This document shows, piece after piece, positions 22,146 through 31,700 of a stretch of 64,000 nt of DNA. The stretch's first letter is position 1. Each line of letters opens with the position of its first letter. The notes below the pieces were generated by a model. The model saw only the letters and a list, made by a program, of their open reading frames with translations. It searched no databases and had not been told where the DNA came from. The position numbers and the translations under genes were made by a program. The stretch is from positions 4,351,001-4,415,000 of the forward strand of contig JBBBDQ010001918.1 of the NCBI GenBank assembly GCA_037127315.1, written 5' to 3'. Source of the stretch: Ascarosepion bandense. Taxonomy: Eukaryota; Mollusca; Cephalopoda; Sepiida; Sepiidae.

Positions 22146-22935
22146 TTTTTTTTTATAAGCGTTTCACCCCGAGCAAGGCATGTCACTGCCACTACTGCGG
22201 GGGCTACATAGAGTGGAGAAAGGATGATTAAATATAGGAAATGTCAGAGGGTGGGTGATAGGCGGGTAAGGATACAGAGAATGAGGGTTGGGTAGATGAG
22301 AGTGTTCTGAGAATAATTGGGAATTAGTGTGATAGGAGGTGTCTATTGACCCTACATTTAAACACCTGGAGATTGTAGCTGTCGGGAAAGCAGACTTGTG
22401 GAAGGGAGTTCCACAGGCGGGAAGCACGAGAAAAGAAGCTGTTGGAGTAGAATTTACGGTTACATCTTATTTGTTTAACTGTAAAAGGGTGGGACCTAGT
22501 TGCTAATCTAGTATCTCGTGTAAATTCATGTCTAGGTGGCACCAGAGATCTAAGCTCATCGGAGCAGAAGCCATGAAAGTACTTGTAGAAGAGGCACAGG
22601 GAAGCCACATCACGCCGGTGAGAGAGTGGTTGCAGCCGGTCTGCCAAGTCAGTATCAACCACGTTACAGATCCTCCTTTGTATTTTGTCAAGAAGCCCAA
22701 GGAGAGCAGCAGGGGCACCCGACCAGATATGGCAGCAATATTCTATACACTGGCGGATGGTAGATTTGTATATGTGCAGAATAGATTCAGGTGGGAAAAA
22801 CTTCCGGGCCGTGCACAGAGAGCCGACTTTCATAGCAGCAGATTTGGTAATGGATTCGATATAGTCATTCCATTCGAGGTCCGCCGAAAGTGTAAGGCCA
22901 AAGAGGCGTAGTATTTTAACTTTTATTTGAGGGCT
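22146..22935 (-). mobile_element. LINE-A 3' half, minus strand
   Basis: From right to left it encodes the C-terminal part of a non-LTR retrotransposon ORF2, a pyrimidine-rich 3' UTR, and the tail whose complement on the plus strand is TTTCACCCCGAGCAAGGCAT. 5' truncated at an AT microsatellite. The family resembles the Jockey/CR1-type LINEs of invertebrates; I do not fix the clade. Confidence 0.8.
22324..22929 (-). pseudogene. LINE-A ORF2 C-terminal fragment
   Basis: About 200 codons stay open: LRLFGLTLSADLEWNDYIES, SILHIYKSTIRQCIEYCCHI, LLDKIQRRICNVVDTDLADR, LCLFYKYFHGFCSDELRSLV, SRLWNSLPQVCFPDSYNLQV, ending NRHLLSH and a TAA at 22324-22326. This is the thumb and post-RT region of LINE ORF2 proteins; the YADD catalytic box lies upstream and is missing. 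The frame continues past 22929 into the AT repeat, which is not coding. No frameshift lies inside, so it is a young or slowly decayed copy, but without the catalytic core it cannot act. Confidence 0.8.
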
Positions 22936-22938
22936 ACT

Positions 22939-22982
<44 letters not shown>
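22936..22982. repeat. (TA)n microsatellite between two LINE-A copies
   Basis: About 22 TA units separate two LINE-A copies that point away from each other. Confidence 0.95.
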
Positions 22983-22985
<3 letters not shown>

Positions 22986-23857
22986 TGATATACATTAATG
23001 ATCTCCCTGATTCCATAAGAGCCCAAATAGGTTTGTACGCCGATGACACCACAGTTTACTCTCGCCTCCTACAAAAATCTGGTGTAAGCGTCAAAGCTAA
23101 CCTCGCAGCCGAGATTGAAAAAGACCTCCAATCCATATTGGACTGGAGTAAGAAATGGCTAGTAAATTTTAATGCTTCTAAAACGAAGCTACTCTCAATT
23201 AACCATCATCGACAATCTCACCTACCTCCCATTAGCATGGACCAGGCTTGCCTCCCAGAGAGTAAAACACTACGCCTCCTTGGTCTCACACTTTCAGCGG
23301 ACCTCAAATGGAATGACTATATCGAATCCATTGCTAAATCCGCTGCTATGAACGTCGGTTCTCTGTGTAGGGCCCGGAAGTTTTTTCCGTCTAAATCTAT
23401 CCTGCACATTTATAAATCTACCATCCGCCCGTGCATTGAATACTGCTGCCATATCTGGTCGGGTGCCCCTGCTGTTCTCCTCGGGCTTCTCAATAAGGTT
23501 CAGAGGAGGGTCTGTAATGTGATAGATACCGACTTGGCAGACCGCCTGCAGTCTCTCTCCCACCGGCGCGACGTGGCTTCCTTGTGTCTCTTCTATAAAT
23601 ACTTTCACGGCTTCTGCTCCGATGAACTTAGATCACTGGTGCGCCCTAAATACGAATTTGAACGAGATACTTGATTAGCAAGTAGATCCCACCCTTTTAC
23701 AGTGAAACTGATAAAATGCAGCCGTAACTTCTACTCCAACAGTTTCTTTCCTCGCACTTCCCGACTGTGGAATTCTCTTCCACACGATTGCTTCCCCGAC
23801 GGCTACAATCTCCAGGAGTTTAAATGTAAGGTCAATAGACACCTCCTAACACACTAA
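22982..23857 (+). pseudogene. LINE-A ORF2 fragment with RT catalytic motif
   Basis: Upstream of any Met the frame reads ILIYINDLPDSIRAQIG and then LYADDTTVYS, the RT palm motif that holds the catalytic Asp pair (YADD at about 23036-23047). It continues with LLQKSGVSVKANLAAEIEKD, SILHIYKSTIRPCIEYCCHI and LFYKYFHGFCSDELRSLVRP. A single in-frame TGA at 23672-23674 stands where the copies at 22.4 and 51.7 kb have AGA (Arg). After it the frame continues to NRHLLTH and the normal stop. The 5' part of ORF2 is missing, so it is inactive. Confidence 0.85.
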
Positions 23858-24047
23858 CCTGCTCCCATTCTATCAAACACTCTTCCCATCTGCCCAACCC
23901 TCATCTTTGCTATCCTTACTCATCTGTCACCTTCCTCCTGACATTCCCTATGTCTAACCACTCCTTCTCTTTACCTTCCCCTATGTATCCCCATGCGCAA
24001 AAGTGGCAGTGGAATGCCTTGCTTGGGGTGAGATGATTAAAAAAAAT
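22983..24047 (+). mobile_element. LINE-A 3' half, plus strand, including YADD box
   Basis: The longest LINE-A copy here. It starts inside the RT domain, runs through the ORF2 C-terminus to a TAA near 23857, then a 3' UTR of about 130 bp and the tail (AGTGGCAGTGGAATGCCTTG ... GGGGTGAGATGATTAAAA). The 3' UTR is pyrimidine-rich. The two LINE-A copies differ at many sites, so this pair is two insertions rather than a fresh inverted duplication. Confidence 0.85.
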
Positions 24048-24415
24048 ATTTTTGACAAAACTAGAGAATCTAAAAGATACTGGAGGTTATAGGATACAAA
24101 TCTTATATCAACTAACAGTTAACTAAAACAAATAGGCTTTGGTTTTAATAATATTTCTGTCGGGTCAAAGAAATATATCACAATATAGGCTGAAATTTCC
24201 ACACATTTTTGCTCCCCTGGGTTTCATTAATTGTGTCATCTATGGCTAGGCACATCTGTCAATTTTTTCCGCCTATTATTGCTTTTGAAGCCTGCTGCCT
24301 TTGATGTAATCCAACTTGTTTTGTTTATATCTTTTGTTTTTTCACGTTGGCTATACGTTTGTTGGTCCTTTTTGATGTCAATCATATTTCTGTCAGGTTA
24401 CAAAAATATATTACA
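24048..24415. other. Unassigned AT-rich sequence
   Basis: The words ATATTTCTGTC and AAATATATTACAC recur at about 24150-24185 and 24387-24415, suggesting a short duplication. No frame was recognised. Confidence 0.4.
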
Positions 24416-25305
24416 CTAGCAGTATATCTCGGGTGTAATGAAAGCTTTAAAACTAATCCATGGTCCTGGAGCTCAGACACTTTGGACGTTGGCATGAAAG
24501 ACTAAAAAGCAATAGTTGTTTCCAGTTAAAGGGAAACCGTAGACTGAAAGAAAAATGAATGGATGTAAGTCAAATTTTGATTTTCTGGTATCGATATCAA
24601 ATAAGTTTTTTCGTCGTAAACTGAATTTTGAAAGCTAAATAAGTCCTCTGAGTAAATGGTATCATGCCTGAGACTAAGAACTACAATTATACCTACTTAG
24701 AGCCAAACCCGAAGCAAAAACTAAAATAAAAGAGCTGAAAAACATACAGACATACAGGCAGATAAACAGATATGCACACACAAACAGTTTATATATATAT
24801 ATATTATCGATTTTCTGCACATTTGTAAGGACTGCAACCTTGAAACTTCTGAATATCGTTTATTATGTTTTTGTCTATGAGTGTATCAAATTTGATTAAA
24901 ATCCTACCACTCCTTCTATAACCCGATTTTTTCGATTATCGATTATCGATATTTATGGTGGGTACCTCGACACAAAACCTAGCTAAGAACACTCGCAGAC
25001 GCTTATAGTACAACTGTGTAAATTTTCAAGAAAATTTGTTCAGCCGTTTCGGAGTCTATAGGTAACGGACACACACACACACACACACACAAAGTTCCAT
25101 TTATAAATAAGCTTTGATATCACCACTGTTGTAGATTTCGTTCATCAACAAATGACACAAAACAGGAAAATAGATCTGTCAAAAAACGTTGTATTAACAA
25201 GATAAACCCCCCAAAAAATCAGTTTACTAGTCCAGTAAGATCGAACAATTTCAGACGGTATAACGATTGTAGTCTTGAAGAAGGCAGAAGAATAGACGGA
25301 TCGAA
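24416..25305 (-). mobile_element. Helitron-like element plus 5' flank shared with the copy at 27.8 kb
   Basis: Minus strand. The 3' terminus is CTAG at 24416-24419, followed (minus sense) by T. It contains the family body (GTTCAGCCGTTTCGGAGTC on the plus strand, AATCGATAATCG block, (AC)n run) and a 5' end matching AAGCTTATTTATAAATGGAAC near 25085-25113. The next ~190 bp (25114-25303) is identical by eye to 27857-28045 of the inverted copy. The usual TCTAAAC 5' start is not found at 25305. Confidence 0.65.
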
Positions 25306-25500
25306 AACGTTATGCTAACAACAAAAGCAACATGAACAATGAGTTTAGCAGTCCGATCAATTGAAAAAATAAGGATTCAACTCCAATTGATTATAGGACA
25401 TGAATTAAACCAATTGTGCAACTGAAGAAGGAATGAGAATGAATCAGCCGAAAAATTAGAATTAACAACTTTTGAACGACACGAAAGAGACGTATTGCAA
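25134..25500. repeat. Degenerate repeats next to the Helitron-like copy
   Basis: Words like GAAGAAGGCAGAAGAATAGA followed by GATCGAAAACGTTATGCTAA recur in decayed form at about 25180, 25265 and 25425 (period roughly 125 bp). The pattern GAAGAAGG ... GAAAACGTT is reminiscent of terminal parts of other retroelements, but I cannot assign it. Confidence 0.35.
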
Positions 25501-25700
25501 TGGCTGCTCATACTGACATTTACAAGGAGAATGTAAAGAAAAAATATTCAAAAAAAATCCTTCCCCCTGTTTTTACATCTAAAAACACGCTCTGAGAATG
25601 AATTCCTCTCGCTATCTTTTATATGTCTTTGGGATAATATCGGTGGCATTTTTCTCTTGTGGACTTTAGGAAATCGGTGAGAAGAGAATTCATGGGTAAG
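25501..25700. other. Unassigned sequence
   Basis: Nothing recognised before the composite SINE. Confidence 0.4.
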
Positions 25701-25713
25701 CCATTTTACCGAG

Positions 25714-25830
25714 GCTTACGGCCTATCAAGTTGAATACACCGGTTCTCGCTCGATCACCGAAGTTAAGCAACGTTGAGCCTGGCCAGTACTTAGATGAGT
25801 GACCGCTTGGGAATGCCAGATGCTGTAAGC
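25714..25830 (+). rRNA. 5S rRNA-derived head, unit 1
   Basis: 117 bp from GCTTACGG to GCTGTAAGC with GATCACCGAAGTTAAGCAAC and GTACTTAGATGAGTGACCGC in place. The best-preserved of the four 5S-like sequences, but inside a retroposon. Confidence 0.8.
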
Positions 25831-25850
25831 GTTTAGTGACGGATGTGCAT

Positions 25851-25968
25851 GCTTACGGCTCTATCACGTTGAATACACCGGTTATCACTCAATGACCGAA
25901 GTTAAACAACGTTGAGTCTGTTCAGTACTTAGATGAGTGACCGCTTGGCAATATCAGGTGCTGTAAGC
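25851..25968 (+). rRNA. 5S rRNA-derived head, unit 2
   Basis: 118 bp, more diverged: AATGACCGAAGTTAAACAAC and CTTGGCAATATCAGG replace conserved positions. The ends still match GCTTACGG and GCTGTAAGC. Confidence 0.75.
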
Positions 25969-25988
25969 GTTTAGTGACGGATGTGCAT

Positions 25989-26107
25989 GCTTACGGCTAT
26001 ATCACGTTGAATACGCCGATTCTCACTCAATCACCGAAGTTAAGCAACGTTGAGCCTGGTCAGTACTTAGATGGGTGACCGCTTGTGTAATACCAAGTGC
26101 TGTAAGC
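25989..26107 (+). rRNA. 5S rRNA-derived head, unit 3
   Basis: 119 bp with AATCACCGAAGTTAAGCAAC and GTACTTAGATGGGTGACCGC, which is the typical metazoan form of this segment. An inserted T in CTTGTGTAATACC disturbs the 3' stem region. Confidence 0.75.
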
Positions 26108-26584
26108 GTTTAGTGACGGATGTGGGTTGTGATGCAGTGGATATCGGCTCGGAAAGACGAATCGTTGAGCCGAGTTCGAATTCCAGTTGAATACCCTGCA
26201 TTCACTCAGGCACTGGTACCCTTGGGAAATGTATTAATCCGTCCCTGCCCTCAAGTTATGGGTTAAATAACAAGGGTAGGACTTGGGGACTCTACTCTTA
26301 AAAACAAATCCCAATTAATCTTGATACTCGAAAAGAAAAAAGTATTACTAGACACAAAAACTTATATAAACAACAATAAATTGTTGAAAGAAAAAGGTAT
26401 TATCAGCAATAAATAAAGTTTGATTTGCCATAAAAACAAAACAACCAACCAACCATTTTGCCGGCTGCGAAAATGTCAAAAAAAAACGAACGTATGAGAA
26501 GGAAAATGTTCAGGAAATGATGGACAACTGTTGAGTATTTGTGGTAATGCAGGAGGATTCCTAATTTCGAACTTTTGCTTTTAA

Positions 26585-27014
26585 CTGATGCCTCCTCAAC
26601 AGGTGTTTACTCGTGCAACCAGACTGGCAACTGGGTCCCACCCATTCACAGTCAGGTTAGCCAAATGCAGACGACAATTCTACTCCTGCAGCTTCTTCTC
26701 TCGCACTTCCCGCCTGTGGAACTCGCTCCCGTATTCTTGCTTTCCTGACGGCTACAACCTCCAGAAATTTAAATGCAAAGTCAATAATCATCTACTAACC
26801 ACTGGACTCTAGCTCTCCCCCAACCCCCGTATAACCTTCCCTTTCTCTCCACCTATGTATCTGTCATCGCACCTGCTTTCTCAGCTTTCTATTGTTCCTT
26901 TCTAACTAGTTTGTACTCCTCACTCTTTTCGAATTAATCTTTTTACATTTATGTAGCCCCCTGCACATCAGTGGCGTTTCCGCCTTGCTCGGGGTGAAAT
27001 GATTAAAAAAAAAA
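26585..27014 (+). mobile_element. LINE-A 3' end
   Basis: The frame at 26588-26812 encodes the last ~74 residues of ORF2 (RATRLATGSHPFTV, SRTSRLWNSLPYSCFPDGYN, FKCKVNNHLL) with its stop. A ~130 bp 3' UTR and the tail (TAGCCCCCTGCACATCAGTG ... GGGGTGAAATGATTAAAA, about 26953-27014) follow. This tail is the closest LINE match to the VTR tails. Strongly 5' truncated. Confidence 0.8.
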
Positions 27015-27234
27015 CAGGGGATAAAGAGGCGAAGGGGTGTGAAAAATTGGGAAGAGGAGGGGTGTTTGATAAATTGCAAAGAATATCTTGAATAATGCAA
27101 AATTAAAAAAAGATAATTTATTGTGGCGAAATAAAACAGAAGTCATTGAGAAAGAGTGGAATGAAAATAAAATACATTGAAAAAATGCAATGGTGGACAA
27201 TAAAGAAAGGGTGAGAATATTTAAGGGTGGAAAA

Positions 27235-27800
27235 GAGAGAACTGAAAAATACTTAAAGAAAGAAAAAAGAGAAAAGAACAAAGTAAGTTAAGCTAGAAAA
27301 GAAAGAAAGAAAGAAAGAAAGAAAAAAGAATTAATGCTATAAATATTATTGAAAATATTAGTTAGAAGACACAGACCAAAAATACTAAAATTAAGAACAA
27401 GGGTAATTGGAAGAGTAAGAAAGAAAGAAAAAGAATGAAAGAAAGAAAAAGAATGAAAGAAAGAAAAAAATAAACAACTGCAAATTATAGCAAAAGGAAA
27501 GAGAAAAAATATAAAAAATAAAAAACAAAGGCAACTGTGGTCGTAAAAAGAAAGAAGGAAAGTATTATCGAATGAAAGAAAGAAATCATTTCAAACAAAA
27601 TATAACAAAAGGAAAGAGAGCAAAGATATTTGAAATAAAGAAGAGACGCAATTAAAATGGTAAAAAATGGAAGAATGGAAAGAAGAAAAAATGAAAGAAT
27701 GAAAGAAAGAACTGTGAATTATAGGAAATGAAAAAGAGTAAAACATATTTAAAATAAAGAACAGAGGCAATTAAGATGGAAACAAGAGAGAAGGAAAGAA
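27235..27800. repeat. Polypurine tract with GAAAGAAA words
   Basis: A/G-rich on the plus strand, with (GAAA)n near 27300-27325 and a loose repeat in which AATTATAGGAAA/AATTATAGCAAA and AAGGAAAGAGA recur about every 120 bp. Confidence 0.8.
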
Positions 27801-27804
27801 TCCA

Positions 27805-28067
27805 TCTAAACTTATTTATATATTGAACTTTGTCTCTGTCTGTGTGTGTGTGTGTCGATCCGTCTATTCTTCTGCCTTCTTCAAGACTACAATCGTTATA
27901 CCGTCTGAAATTGTTCGATCTTACTGGACTAGTAAACTGATTTTTTGGGGGGTTTATCTTGTTAATACAACGTTTTTTGACAGATCTATTTTCCTGTTTT
28001 GTGTCATTTGTTGATGAACGAAATCTACAACAGTGGTGATATCAAAGCTTATTTATAAATGGAACTT

Positions 28068-28130
<63 letters not shown>

Positions 28131-28566
28131 GTTACCTATAGACTCCGAAACGGCTGAACCGATTTTCTTGAAAATCTACACAGTTGTACTATAAGCGTCT
28201 GCGAGTGTTCTTAGCTAGGTTTTGTGTCGAAGTACCCCCGATAAATATCGAAAATCGATAATCGAAAAAATCGGGTTATAGAAGGAGTTGTCCGATTTTA
28301 ATCAAATTTGATACACTCATAGATAAACACATAAAAACGATATTCAGAAGTTTCAAGGTTGCAGTTCTTACAATAGTGCAGAAAATTTGATATCGATACC
28401 AGGAAATCAAAATTTGACTTACATCCATTCATTTTACTTTCAGTCTACGGTTTCAACTATTGCTTTTTAGTCTTTCGTGCCAACATCCAAAGAATCTGAG
28501 CTCCAGGACCATGGATTAGTTTTAAAGCTTTCATTACAACCGAGCAACGCCGAGTTATACTGCTAG
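27805..28566 (+). mobile_element. Helitron-like element with captured segment
   Basis: Starts TCTAAACTTATTTATATATTG after an A (27804) and ends CTGCTAG followed by T (28567), the termini expected of Helitrons. Inside, after ~50 bp, comes a ~190 bp segment identical to the flank of the 24.4 kb copy, then a second internal 5' end (AGCTTATTTATAAATGGAAC), a (GT)n run and the normal body and 3' end. Relative to the 24.4 kb copy about 220 bp before the 3' part is missing. No transposase is encoded. Confidence 0.7.
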
Positions 28567-28792
28567 TGAATGAATAAAAGAAAAGAAGAATGACAGAAAT
28601 GAAAATAATGACAAAAAGACCAAAATGCTGAAAATGGACAAAAGATATTTGGGGTCTAAGAAATAAAGAGAAAGGAAACGTTAGAAGAAATTACCCTCAG
28701 TACTCACTCCGTACAACAAACACCACGAGAAAAAAGAATTGTGAAAGAATGAATACAAAGTCAGAAGGTAAAGAAGAGTCAAGAAAACAGTT
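28567..28792. other. Unassigned purine-rich sequence
   Basis: A-rich sequence continuing the composition of 27.2-27.8 kb. It suggests the Helitron-like element inserted into the purine tract. Confidence 0.4.
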
Positions 28793-31700
28793 GAGTTTGA
28801 GTTTGAGTTTTGTTTAATGGCATATCAACACCTCTGTGGGTTATTTAATGTCAAAAATGTGGGGTTTTAGGGTATTTTTGTAATGTGCAGTTATAGTGAG
28901 AAAGTTGATTTAGTCAGATTGAGTTTGAGTTTTGTTTAATGGCATATCAACCTCTGTGGGTTATTTAATGCCAAAAATGTGGGGTTTTAGGGTATTTTTG
29001 TAATGTTCAGTTATAGTGAGAAAGTTGATTTAGTCAGATTGAGTTTGAGTTTTGTTTAATGGCATATCAACACCTCTGTGGGTTATTTAATGCCAAAAAT
29101 GTGGGGTTTTAGGGTATTTTTGTAATGTTCAGTTATAGTGAGAAAGTTGATTTAGTCAGATTGAGTTTGAGTTTTGTTTAATGGCATATCAACACCTCTG
29201 TGGGTTATTTAATGCCAAAAATGTGGGGTTTTAGGGTATTTTTGTAATGTTCAGTTATAGTGAGAAAGTTGATTTAGTCAGATTGAGTTTGAGTTTTGTT
29301 TAATGGCATATCAACCTCTGTGGGTTATTTAATGCCAAAAATGTGGGATTTTAGGGTATTTTTGTAATGTTCAGTTATAGTGAGAAAGTTGATTTAGTCA
29401 GATTGAGTTTGAGTTTTGTTTAATGGCATATCAACACTTCTGTGGGTTATTTAATGCCAAACAAGTTGGGTTTTAGGGTATTTTTGTAATGTTCAGTTAT
29501 AGTGAGAACGTTGATTTAGTCAGATTGAGTTTGAGTTTTGTTTAATGGCATATCAACACTTCTGTGGGTTATTTAATGCCAAACAAGTTGGGTTTTAGGG
29601 TATTTTTGTAATGTTCAGTTATAGTGAGAACGTTGATTTAGTCAGATTGAGTTTGAGTTTGAGTTTTGTTTAATGGCATATCAACACTCAATGGTTATTT
29701 ATGCAAAAATGTGGGGTTTTAGGGTATTTGTAATATTTAGTTATAGTGAGAAAGTTGATTTAGTCGGAATTGAGTTTTAGGTTGTACATTTAATGGCATA
29801 TCAACCTCTGTGGTTATTTTAATACCAAAAATGTGGGGTTTCGAAGATATTTTTGTAATGTTCAGTTATAGTGAAAAGTTGATTTAGTCAGATTGAGTTT
29901 GAGTTTGTTTAATGGCATATCAACCTCTGTGGGTTATTTAATGTAAATATGGGGTTTGAACGTATTTTTTAGCAATGTTCAGTTATGGTGAAGATTGGTT
30001 AGTCAGATTGAGTTTAGTTTTGTTTAATGGCATATCAACACCTCTGTGAGTTATTTAATGCCAAAATGTGGTTTTAAGTATTTTTGTAATGTTCAGTTAT
30101 GGTGAAAGGATTGATTTAGTCAGATTGAGTTTCCAGTTTTTGTTTATTGTATACATCAACACTCTGTGGGTTATTTAATGCAAATATGGGGTTTAGGAGT
30201 ATTTATTTTTGTAATGTTCAGTTATGGTGAGAAAGTTGATTTGGTCAGATTGAGGTTTTGAGTTTTGTTTAATGGCATATCAACACCCCTCTGTAGATTC
30301 TTTAATACTAAAAATGTTGGGGTTTTTAGGAGTATTTTGTAATGTTCAGTTATAGTGAGAAAATTGATTTAGTCAGATTGAGTTTGAGTTTTTGTTTAAT
30401 AGCATATCCAACCTCTGTGGGTTATTTAATGCAAAAATGTGGGGTTTAAGTGTTACCAATGTTCAGTTATGGTGAAGAAGGTTGATTTAGTCAAGATTGA
30501 AGGTTTGAGTTTTTGTTTAATGAGCATATCAACCTCTGTGGGTTATTTAATGCCAAAAATGTGGGGTTTTAGGGTATTTTTGTAATGTTCAGTTATAGTG
30601 AGAAAGTTGATTTAGTCAGATTGAGTTTTGAGTTTTGTTTAATGTATATCAACACTCTGTGGGTGTATGCCAAAAATGTGAGGTTTAAATTATTTTTGTA
30701 ATGTTCAGTTATAGTGAGAAAGTTGATTTAGTCAGATTGGGGACTTTGAGTTTTGTTGTGGCATATGTACCATCTGTGGGTTATTTAATGCCAAAAATGT
30801 GGGGTTGCTAGGAGTATTTTTATAATGTTCAGTTATAGTGAGAAAGTTGATTTAGTCAGATTGAGTTTTGAGTTTTTTGTTTAATGGCATATCAACACCT
30901 CTGTAGGTTATTTAATGCCAAAAATGTAGGGTTTTAAAGTATTTTTATAATGTTCAATAGTGAGAAAGTTGATTTAGTCAGATTGAGTTTAGAGTTTTGT
31001 TTAATAGCATATATCAACACTCTGTGGGTTATACATTTAATGCCAAAAATGTGGGGTTTAGGGTATTTTTGTAATGTTCAGTTATAGTGAGAAAGTTGAT
31101 TTAGTCAGATCAGTTTGGAGTTTTTGACATTGGCATATCAACCTCTGTGGGTTACATTTAATGCCAAAAATGTGGGGTTTTAGGGTATTTTTGTAATGTT
31201 CAATTCTGGTAGAAAGACTGATTTAGTCAGATTGAGTTTGAGTTTTGTTTAATGGCATATCAACACCTCTGCAGGTTGTTAATGCCAAAAATGTGGGGTT
31301 TTGAATATTTTTGTAATGTTCAGTTATAGTGAGAAAGTTGATTTAGTCAGATTGAGTTTTGAGTTTTGTTTAATGGCATATCAGCCTCTGTGGGTTATTT
31401 AATGCCAAAAATGTGAGGTTTTAGGAGTATTTTTGTAATGTTCAGTTATGGTAGAAAGTTGATTTAGTCAGATTGAGTTTGAGTTTTGTTTAATGGCATA
31501 TCAACACCTCTGTGGGTTATTTAATGCCAAAAATGTAGGGTTTTAAGTATTTTTGTAATGTTCAGTTATAATTGAGAAAGTTGATTTAGTCAGATTGAGT
31601 TTGAGTTTTGTTTAATGGCATATCTGTACCTCTGTGGGTTATTTAATGCAAAAATGTGGGGTTTGCGAGGTATTTTTGTAATGTTTTCAATTATAGTGAG

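Larger units (their letters stand above)
25714..26452 (+). mobile_element. Composite SINE-5S with three 5S heads
   Basis: Three 5S-like units (25714-25830, 25851-25968, 25989-26107) are separated by the same 20 bp linker starting GTTTAGTGACGGATGTG, giving a 138 bp period. The last linker leads into the tRNA-like part (GTTGTGATGCAGTGGATATC, B box GAGTTCGAATTCC near 26171), then the core and the same private 3' region as the 3.25 kb copy, ending in (AACC)n. Target-site duplications CCATTTTACCG (25701-25711) and CCATTTTGCCG (26453-26463) flank the whole, so the trimer appears to have inserted as one retroposed unit. Confidence 0.8.

Noticed and set aside
25714..26107. A genuine 5S rRNA gene cluster
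   Set aside because: The units are mutated, joined to a tRNA-like body and enclosed by target-site duplications; the linker is the same as in the single-head SINE.
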